A DNA stretch of 64,000 bases from Combretum micranthum (lineage: Eukaryota > Streptophyta > Magnoliopsida > Myrtales > Combretaceae): NCBI GenBank assembly GCA_024138025.1, contig JAMXBD010000368.1:434001-498000 (forward strand), written 5' to 3'. The notes below the pieces were generated by a model. It saw only the letters and a program-made list of their open reading frames with translations. It was not told the DNA's origin and made no database searches. Below, piece after piece: positions 55,872 through 64,000 of this stretch (position 1 is the first letter of the stretch; the number at the start of each line of letters is the position of its first letter). The position numbers and the translations under genes are program-made.

Positions 55872-57831
55872 CACTACTAGAAAACTAGCCTTTATAGACA
55901 AAAAATTTGCGACGGAAAATTTCTGTCTCTAAAAAAATGAATTAGAGACAGATTTGCGACGGATTTATGATGACATGAATTATGAATAATCTTCTAATTT
56001 TTATATGCTTTTGCGACGGATTACACATTGATTTGCGATGAAAATTTTTCCGTTGCAAATTTGTCTCTGATTTTAGGGGAAATAAATTATTTTAGCGCCA
56101 ATTTCTATTTTTTTAAATTTTGTTGCAAATTTGTCTCTAAACTAAATTATTACATATATGTATATATAAATAATTATTTTAAAATTTATTTTTAAATTAT
56201 ACATATCTAATATAATATATATAAATGTGCATTATATAATAAGGACATATATTATATTTGTAAATTAATTTTATTATATAATAACTATAATATGTATAAT
56301 CATTTGTTATTTACAACTAATTATATATATTTTATTTATAATATATTTAACATTACATTACATTACATATTTATATAAAAGTATAAATTAAAAATAGTAC
56401 TTAAAACATAAATATTATATTTATACCTTATTATATATTCTTTTACATAATAACTTATATAAAAACTCAAATTATACTACTTAATAAAATAGTGTATAAT
56501 AATAATATAATATGTTATATGCAAGTAATATCATAAAATACTAATTAAAAATAAATTATATTTCAATAATAATATATGTAAAATAAAATAATTAATATAA
56601 AATGTAAACTTAGTATATTTAAACATATACAAATATATAAATAATATATTAATAAAAAAATATATATTCATATTATTTATAATTTTTATTATATATTTAT
56701 TATGACTATTCATATATTTTTTAATATAAAAAAAATTTATTATATATATCTTACATAATTTATATTTACATACTATATTTTATTTAAAATATAATAATAA
56801 AAATAATATACTATGTAAAAATATAGTATATTTAAGTAATAAAATATGTAATATATAATAATTAGTTAATATATTTAAATTGGTATTATATATTTTTTAT
56901 TAATATAATAATGAAAAATATATTTTTATACTGTTTACATTATATTATAATTTATTAAGTGCAACAAAAATGAAATAAAAAAATAAACACATTAATTAAA
57001 AATATACAATTTATTAATTTAATATAAAATATTAAATAACTAATGTAAAAAGTATAATTATATTATATATCATTAAATATATATATACATTTATATGTAT
57101 AACATTATTTATATTTACATAATATATAATATTTTTTAATAATAATATCATATTTGGAAAAAAAATTATAATATACTACTGAAAATATTATATGTTTATA
57201 ATAAATATATAATTTAAAATAATTATTATAAAATGTAAACATTGTATATTAATATTATATACTATTTTAATAAAATATTAATGAAAAATCCTTAATAAAT
57301 ATGTAAAGTGAAATTATAAAATAAAAATAAACTATAAAAGATATACAAAATGTTTTATAGTTATAATATTGTAAATTGTGGTATCTCTTAAATAAACAGT
57401 AGTGGAACTTTACTCATGAAGATACAAATTGGTTTATCGGTTTAGTGCTTGTGAAAACTTCAATGTTAAGTGTGCTTAGTATGTAGCATTCTATGATGGG
57501 TGACCTCCTGGGAAAGATAAATAAGAGGTAAATGTGTATTTTTTTAATAATTTGTCTTAGAATCAAAGAAATTTGCGACGGAATAATTTTATTTAATATT
57601 TACTAATTGGATATTTAAAAATAACTAATTATAAAACAGAGACAAATTTGCGATAGAAATTCCGTAGCAAATTTGCGACGGAAAATAAATCTGTCTCTAA
57701 AAGAATTAGCGACGATGATTTTTGAAACAGAAATTTGCGACGGAAATTCTGTCTCTGAAAGTCTTTAGAGACAGATTTTTCACTTTCAGAGACAGATTTT
57801 TTTGTCTCCAAAGCCAAAATTTCTTGTAGTG
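55872..57831. mobile_element. non-autonomous CACTA (En/Spm-type) element (1960 bp)
   Basis: It starts CACTACTAGAAAACTAGCC and ends with the reverse complement of CACTACAAGAAATTTTGGC, flanked by the 3-bp duplication TAA (55869-55871 and 57832-57834). Both subterminal regions carry repeated TTTGCGACGGA and AGAGACAGA motifs in both orientations, as expected of transposase-binding subterminal repeats. The core (about 56100-57400) is almost pure A+T. No transposase is encoded. A 5S rRNA-like segment lies at 57455-57514. Confidence 0.9.
57455..57514 (+). pseudogene. 5S rRNA-like segment inside the CACTA element
   Basis: The sequence ends with GATGGGTGACCTCCTGGGAA, identical to the box C region of plant 5S rRNA. 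It is preceded by TGTTAAGTGTGCTTAG, which resembles the box A region (AGTTAAGCGTGCTTGG), at roughly the right spacing. The 5' half and 3' end of 5S RNA are not recognisable, so it is a fragment and not a functional rRNA gene. Confidence 0.75.
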
Positions 57832-59059
57832 TAATAAGAAGAAAATCCATATAAAATTACTTGGATGTTAACTTAAACTAACAAACGTGTAGGTGCATAG
57901 AAAACTATACATCTATTAACTAAATAAAATACAAAATAATTTGAAGTTTAAAGTAAAGAGATTAACTTGATAATTTGCCCAAATTAAAAACCATAAAGAA
58001 ATAGAGGAAGTAGTTTTCTTTTTCTTTTTTTCCTTTTTTGTTACTATTTTTTGGGTAATTTAGAAGGATTAGCTATTATTTAAATATTGAAACCTAAATG
58101 TTAATTGGGAAGTGTCAAGCCTGGATTTTTCAATTTCTGATTTTATTTCTTTTAACCCGATCCGTATCAAACCCAAACCCATTTAACAAGAACGTTCGAC
58201 TAGGAATTAAAAGAAACTTGATTTTCAAAAATTTTAGGACTCGCCACTCAATCATAATAGGCAAAAAAAATATAAGTTGGGATCAATGGTTTGATTAATC
58301 CTAACTTAGCCACTAATCTGCGAAAAAATTGATTTAAAACCAATGTTGTTAAACCAGAGAGTTTTGGGTTTGAGGGCTATCCTAGTAAAACCAAACGGTT
58401 ACTACCTAAAATTCATAAATTAAAATTGTAAAGACCCGACCCACTTAACCCAATTATTAAGTGTGCCAAATCTCCCGACCACGCATAATACCCAAATATT
58501 AGGAACAGTATTCAAGTATTATACGTAAGGTCGTCTTAAAAAGAGATGTTTGTAATGGCTACCTGTTTAAAATAGATATAACATTCATATTCTTTGAATT
58601 AAAACATTACCACTACATAGGTAGTGGTACATTAACTATATACAAGCCATACATAATATATTTATGCATTACAACTTCTCAAGGAACATATAAACATAGA
58701 AATCCTAGTTACAACCCAACTATATTACAAATACACTTCAACACAAATTACATTCCAAGGCTTAACAAACAAGCCTAAACACTTCAAAAAGAAATCTTCA
58801 TCAAAAGGAATCCTAAGCATATACTAGGCCTCTCTCCTAGTCATCCATAGAGTCTTCCCAATCATTTCCATAGCCCATATCGTCATAGAGCTCGTCATCA
58901 AAGTCACCTGCAAGATAGCAATATGAGCCAAAGGCCCAGTACACCATAATGCAAACAAATACATATGCAATGCTCACTTAACTAAAAACAATGCAATAAA
59001 TCACCACAACTTCATTATCTTTTAGTTAAGTGAATAAAACAACACTGGAGTATTCAAAC

Positions 59060-59480
59060 TCCGACTCAAGCTTGGGAGTTCTGGGGGTCCTGAGTAACAG
59101 CAGCTGCTCAGGGGTTGATATAGATAGACCGGATACCTATATCTCCTATATCTAACCGATAGAGAACAATAGCTTCATCTAGGGTTCACACTCCTTTATA
59201 TAATCCACTTATCCCGGTCTATAATATCAATTAGTTCAACGGTCCCATACCCGTGAACTAAGACATATTATTTCCTTCCGAGCCTAAGTAGAGGATATAC
59301 CGATACAGTTAACCCTATTAGCTACCCACTTAGCCAATAAAAGAAACCACCATTGCATCATGGTGAACCATTGCATCATGGATTTGAGTCATTGCATCAT
59401 GACAAAAGATTGGGCTAAGCGCCTAAACTACCTTGCCATTGCATCATGACAAGGTTGTCGCTCCCCGGATCCGGATTCAA
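59060..59480 (-). ncRNA. conserved hairpin-bearing block of element E (possible structured RNA)
   Basis: This is the minus-strand counterpart of D 33140-33540. It has stem arms CCTGAG and CTCAGG at 59089-59112, the shared GATATAGGTA string, and the repeated CATGATGCAATGG units that replace the single palindrome of D. RNA function is inference from conservation and folding potential only. Confidence 0.4.
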
Positions 59481-60031
59481 CGACGTAAAGCACAACTAAT
59501 TTCAATATCTTTTCATTAATCTTTGATTAAGGTCAAATTGATATATGCCTATCCTAAGCAACAATCAATCAAAGTATTGTGTACCTGATTCGATTCGGAA
59601 TTCAAAAGAGGGTCTCCAACTGAGTATCTATCTCTGTTTCACATAAATCAAATCATATTAACAATACTATCCTAAGCCAATCTTATATCTACTAGTTTAA
59701 AGCTTAGGAAATCATAGGAACTTGATTAAAATCATTCAAGTCATAATATGACTTTATATATCATACAATCATCATACAACACCATACAAGTTCAATAATT
59801 AATCAAAAAATTACATTAACTATCAAACATAAGTTTTTAGCTTTATTTGGAAATGGAGCAGCTGGAAAGAAATGAAAATTCGGTCTTGATAAGTTTTTAT
59901 TTTGTAAAAACTCAAAACATGAAATTTTAGATCTCTTTTCAAGCTTTCCAACGCAATTTGAATCACTTAAATCGGAGTTCGTATGAAAAAGTTATGATTA
60001 ATTTACGAAAACACATTGCTGCAGGGGACGG

Positions 60032-60224
60032 ATCACGCCCCATTGTTCGCCCGTGATTTTGAAAAATTTTGTCACAGACCAAATCACGCCCTTTTGTTCG
60101 CCCGTGACTAAGGAAAAAGGTATGATCAGTCTAAATCACGCCCTTTACCTCGCCCGTGATATCTTGCCTGACGAAATTTTTTACAAAAATCAGACGATAT
60201 CACCGGCCTTAGCTCGCCCGTGAT
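60032..60224. repeat. four 26-nt imperfect palindromes in element E
   Basis: Units at 60032-60057, 60083-60108, 60135-60160 and 60199-60224 are each exactly 26 nt. They start ATCACG (last copy ATCACC) and end CGCCCGTGAT or CGCCCGTGAC. Arms ATCACG and CGTGAT pair. The spacers are A/T-rich and related. These are the G+C-richest bases of the element. Confidence 0.85.
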
Positions 60225-62802
60225 GTCACCCCTGTTTCCGACTTTTCACACTTTTCCTTTGTTTTAACTTCAAAACTCAACTTTTCTCAACTCCTAACAT
60301 GTCCTAAACCTTATACAAACTTCATACAACACTTTTTGTACATTCAACATCATAAAACAAGAGTGATCTCCACCCCTCAACTTCAAACAAGTTCAAACAC
60401 TACTCTACAAGAATCAAACTCTTTTTCATCAACTTTCACCAACTCTAACACACTTCCAACAATTCTAATACTTATTATACTTCAACACTTCACTTCCAAA
60501 CCACATGAAAGCCTACTACAACCTATCTACAACAACTCAAGCATTCTAAAACTTTCCTAACAATTCTACAACATTTCAACAAGAATTTAGCATTCCAACT
60601 ACTTATATTATACCACACATGCATATTTCATGGATTAAGAGGGAAATAAAGCATTTCAAACATCAAATAAACTTACCTCAATGTATATATAAGGCTTGGG
60701 GAAGGATATGTGGTGTGTTGAGTCCAAGAAAACTTGATTTGGATCTTGAAAAATTTTGGCCTTCTTGAGTTACGAATTTTCTTTTTCTTTGCTCTGTTTT
60801 GGGTTGTCTAATGTCTCAATTAAACTCTTATGTTTATCTAAATGTTGTTGACTTTTGAGGAGGGCAGATTTGGAGAAGGCTTGGGCTTTATTTGGGCTTG
60901 GAGTTGGACTTAAGTTTGGGCTTAAGAGGGCTTTAAAAATCTGCTAAGTGTAGGATCTAATTTAGGCTTAAAACAAGTTTAAATCTAACACATATAATTC
61001 ATTACAATAACAATTAATACTAACATGATAATTTCTAACATGAAAACTATCAACCTAGATGTATTTACCATAGCATATTATCTAATCACATATGTTATAA
61101 CACACCCAACATTACAAACACACTAACTCAAACACATACACACATATAATTATCAAATTTAGCATGCATTAATATATATTAAAATTATGGCTATTTCAAA
61201 AATTTTATCCTTTTAATGCTCAATTTTTTTTTTTTTACTAATCTACAGACTATGGTATTTATAATGTATCACTAAAGTTCCCAAGTCTAAACAATATTTA
61301 AAATAAACAATGAATCAATTCAATATTTACAAAAATAAAGAAAAGGTTTTTTTTTTCATTTTTTATGTCGCCCCGAAAGTACCTACGTACCCGATATTTG
61401 GGATCAAACAAAACGTAGTTCTTTTCCCAAAAACTTTAGTCTATTGGTTTATTTTAATTTTTTGAACTGTTTTCAATGTAAGTTTACTAACTTTTAGCTT
61501 TGAAAAGATTTTTTTTTTTATATATTTCCTAAATACTACCAATTTATTCTTTTTTTTTTTTTTAAGAAAACAGGATTTGTCTGGGTGACAAAGTTTATTC
61601 CTTTAACATCTACTAACAATTCCCACTTATATTTCTATTTTGATTTTTTTTAGTACAAGATATCCTTTTTTTATGCATGTTTTCAACATTTCTTTCTTTA
61701 CATATTCTTTTATTTATTTTTTATTGATTGAATAACAAATAAAATAAAGAAAGGGGAAAGTAAACTTACCTGAAGCAGAAGACATGCAGATTGTGGAGCA
61801 AAGTCTAGATGAGGCTTAGATCAAGGCATGCTGGTTACTGGTGAGTCGAATCCGTACTTTAGATCGGCGGAGAGAGCAGCGTCCAATGGCTATTCAAGCG
61901 GCAATTCTAGAAGCATCTAAGGTGGTGGTTTAACAAGATGTAGCGACGGTTGACTGCGGAGTTTGGTCGAAGTGGTTGCCGATGTCTTCAAGCTGCCTCT
62001 AACTTAGATTCAGACTTTTTTTCGTAGAGATTTCCTTGTGATTCTGATGTCCTGTGTTATTTTTTTCTCTCTGTTTTGTGTTTTTCCTTATGTGTTGTTA
62101 TTCTATTATTGATATGTGTCAGGTATTTATAGGCTCAATACGTTCACCTACCTACTTACCTACCGCTCACTAACATATGCGCTTACCTCGTTTGAAAGCT
62201 CGTTGACATATGCACTTACCTCATCTGGCTAGTGGAAGCATATGGGAAAAAATAAGGAGAAAAATGACAATTGGCCTCCTTATAGAATCGAACATAGGTC
62301 TCTCTTACACATGTTAGTAACTTATCCATACAGGTTGTTGGCCTGTGCCCTGTTCTGGTTTGCATAAAAATTATATTTAAAGGCTTAAAAATGGGCCTAA
62401 TTAAATAGATCAATTTATATTGGCTATTTAATTGAGTCTAAAAATTTATAACTAAAATTAGTACTACATCAAGCAAAAAAAAAAAATTTCTTTTTTTTTT
62501 CTTATATATTTATTGTGATGATTCTTTTTAATTTATGGGCTTAATATAATATTAATTTTTATTATAAATTAAAGCCTTAAATTGGCAAAAATGGGGTGTC
62601 TATAGTTGCTCCTCTTTTGTGGTGATGTTTGATAAAACTTCATCACAAAGATAAAAAGAGAGACCCCATTTTTGGCTTTTGAAAGCTTAGAGCAAACTGA
62701 AAGCGGATAATGAGCTCCTGCATTTGATCCACTAGAGATTACAACCAGATGACGAAAGTCCTTTGACCATGCTTTCTCAATGACTTAGGAGGAGCACTTC
62801 AT

Positions 62803-63176
62803 GAGCTGGCCTGTGATCAAATACAGATGCGTTCCTTGAGCTGTCATTTGGCCTATATGTGGGCATCTTGAGCTGGCACTTGGTTTGGGTAGGCGCTCCT
62901 CGAGCTGGCCTATGTTTTGTCTCAAACGCACTCATTGAGCCGGTATTTGGCTTAGATGTAGTATAGGTGCGCTCCTTGAGCTAGAACTTGACCTAGAGAG
63001 ACGTTCCTTGAGCTGGCCTATGTTTTGTCTCAAACGCGCTCCTTAAGCTGGCATTTGGCTTAAATGCGATACAAGTGTGCTCCTTGAGCTAGCACTTGAC
63101 CTGAAGAAGCGCTTCTTGACCTGGTCTATGTTTTGTTTCAAACATGCTCCTTGAGCTAGCATTTGGCTTATATAGG
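62803..63176. repeat. ~108-bp higher-order tandem repeat
   Basis: The segment GAGCTGGCCTATGTTTTGT recurs at 62902 and 63010, with a variant (GACCTGGTCTATG) at 63118, giving a period of 108. A shorter unit starts at 62803. Within each unit, variants of GCTCCTTGAGCTGGCATTTGG recur about every 36 bases, so 108 is a triplet of a 36-bp subunit. Confidence 0.8.
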
Positions 63177-63290
63177 CTTTGGGTCTTTTCTTTTTTTAAA
63201 GAGACTCGGATGGGCTTCAGGTTTTTCTTTTTTAAAGAGACTTAGATAGGCTTTAGGTCTTTTCTTTTTAAGGAGACTCAGATTTAGGAC
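63175..63290. repeat. short T-rich tandem repeat x3
   Basis: Three units of the form GGCTT(T/C)(A/G)GGT followed by a TCTTTT tract and AAGAGACT(C/T)(A/G)GAT, with period about 35-40. They lie immediately beside the 108-bp array. Open frames crossing it on the minus strand are repeat artefacts. Confidence 0.7.
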
Positions 63291-64000
63291 AAGCAGCGTA
63301 TGAGTTAGCTTATCATTTGGTGCAAGTGCACTCCTATAAGCAGGTGACCCGAAAAGTAAGACAGTGTTTCTTTGGGCAGACGATCCTAAGGATTGAGTAG
63401 AATTAATTGAGGTTGACTTGATGAAATCTTCCAATTTGAAACAGATAAAAAAAATTTCTCTTTTTTTTTTTTTTTTCCAAAAGATGGGGCTAATGCATTC
63501 ATTACGAAAACTTATTTTTCCTTCTCTTAATCTTCTCTTCTTTCTTTCTTTCTTTTTTTTTTTTTTGGAATTTCTTTTATGAAAAAGTTTTAGAATATTT
63601 TTTTTTGGAAAATTCTTTTTACTTTCTTTTTTTTATGGAAAATTCTCTTTCTAAAATCCTATGAGATTTTTTTTTTTAGAAAAAATGCCAACAAGTGAGG
63701 ATCCTTTGAGATTAATTACACATTGGGCTTGCCTCGTTGATCACTCATTTTAGTTCAATCTTAGGTTTAATTACTAAACCACTTAAGGTTTCTCATTGAA
63801 AAACTTTTAAATATTGAGAGCAAAAATTTTTTTTTAGGACTTTAATTTTCTTTTATTGGGACATTATCTTTCAACTTTGGGGCGTTCTTCAACTCGAGGC
63901 AGATACCTTCCAAATTGAGGCAAATGATTTTCCATGCCCCTATGGGTGATTTTTCAACCTAGAGATAATTATCTTATTTTGAATTATCTAGTCCAAGAGG

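Larger units (their letters stand above)
58427..61198 (-). mobile_element. LTR-like non-coding element E (2772 bp)
   Basis: Plus-strand ends TGTAAAGACCC and GGCTATTTCA give TG...CA termini, flanked by perfect AAAAT duplications (58422-58426 and 61199-61203). Read on the minus strand it starts TGAAATAGCC, matching the start of D (TGAAATACCC). It carries a donor-like TGAG|GTAAGT at 60677/60676, four 26-nt imperfect palindromes (60032-60224), CATTGCATCATG repeats (59351-59448) and the hairpin block shared with D. A CAG acceptor-like site follows, with a 23-codon acidic open frame ending at 58837. Confidence 0.85.
58113..62604 (-). mobile_element. LTR F of a Ty3/gypsy-like element, interrupted by E
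   Basis: Plus-strand ends are TGTCAAGCC and GGGGTGTCTATA; on the minus strand the LTR would begin TATAGACACCCC and end CTTGACA. Removing E and one duplication leaves about 1.7 kb. On the minus strand it has CTATAAATACC at 62132-62122, a donor-like CAG|GTAAGT at 61770/61769, and the strings GAACTACGTTTT and GTACGTAGG (61421-61382) often seen in plant Ty3/gypsy LTRs. A purine-rich minus-strand tract abuts the start. The partner LTR would lie beyond the window. Confidence 0.6.
62605..64000 (-). mobile_element. 3' internal region of the Ty3/gypsy-like element of LTR F (partial)
   Basis: On the minus strand the bases just before the LTR start read AAAAGAGGAGCAAC, a plausible polypurine tract. Beyond it (62700-63300) are tandem repeats, and then T-rich DNA to the window end. 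No protease, reverse transcriptase or integrase is within the window; if the reading is right, they lie to the right of 64000. Plant Tat/Ogre-type elements often carry tandem repeats in this position. Confidence 0.5.

Noticed and set aside
57455..57514. Functional 5S rRNA gene
   Set aside because: Only the box A to box C part is recognisable; the 5' half and the 3' stem partner are missing and box A is mutated.
60032..60224. CRISPR array
   Set aside because: Four regular 26-nt repeats, but the repeats themselves vary, the spacers are related to one another, and the sequence is a plant LTR-like element.
63168..63434. 88-codon minus-strand open frame
   Set aside because: It is the translation of the T-rich tandem repeat and contains reiterated Leu-Phe-Lys-Lys; no gene is likely.

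Overview
This 64 kb window is A+T-rich nuclear DNA of a flowering plant, most likely a eudicot. The evidence is a seven-exon cysteine-rich receptor-like kinase (CRK) gene with canonical GT-AG introns, a plant L1-type LINE carrying DUF4283, zf-RVT and RNase H remnants, and hAT, CACTA and PIF/Harbinger-like elements. The species cannot be named from the sequence. Only one intact protein-coding gene is visible. Most of the remainder is transposable-element DNA of different ages. All coordinates and alignments were made by eye.

Left part (1-10 kb): a decayed hAT transposase (minus strand, about 640-1840), a decayed retroelement ORF (plus strand, about 2311-3690), then a CRK pseudogene (6015-5166, minus) that keeps only the ectodomain exon. 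A 343-bp hAT-type MITE with a perfect 8-bp target-site duplication lies at 8736-9078.

CRK gene (10238-17140, plus): the seven exons join to 2001 nt (666 residues plus stop), with signal peptide, two DUF26/Gnk2 domains, one transmembrane helix and an RD-type kinase with all core motifs. It is head-to-head with the pseudogene, and the two share start-codon context and signal-peptide sequence. Intron 3 holds an inverted-repeat MITE.

Middle (21-45.3 kb): one dead L1-type LINE has been blown apart by nested insertions. A hAT-like MITE sits in the reverse-transcriptase domain. That MITE holds LTR-like element A, and A holds both a copia-type solo LTR and LTR-like element D. A separate insertion, B, lies downstream in the LINE and is itself interrupted by element C. 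The LINE reading frame and the target-site duplications allow the order to be read.

Right part (45-64 kb): old AT-rich intergenic DNA, two more members of the hAT MITE family, a PIF/Harbinger-like MITE, and a non-autonomous CACTA element carrying a 5S rRNA-like segment. The window ends in an LTR (F) interrupted by another LTR-like element (E). F is followed by what looks like the repeat-rich 3' internal part of a Ty3/gypsy retrotransposon that runs off the window edge.

The most interesting signal is the set of large non-coding LTR-like elements A-E (about 2.8-4.7 kb each; TG...CA or TG...TA ends; 5-bp duplications). Several share a promoter, leader and splice-donor layout. D and E share a conserved hairpin-bearing block and a splice-acceptor-like site followed by a short open frame. 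All five have a short repeat or palindrome module whose sequence differs from copy to copy.
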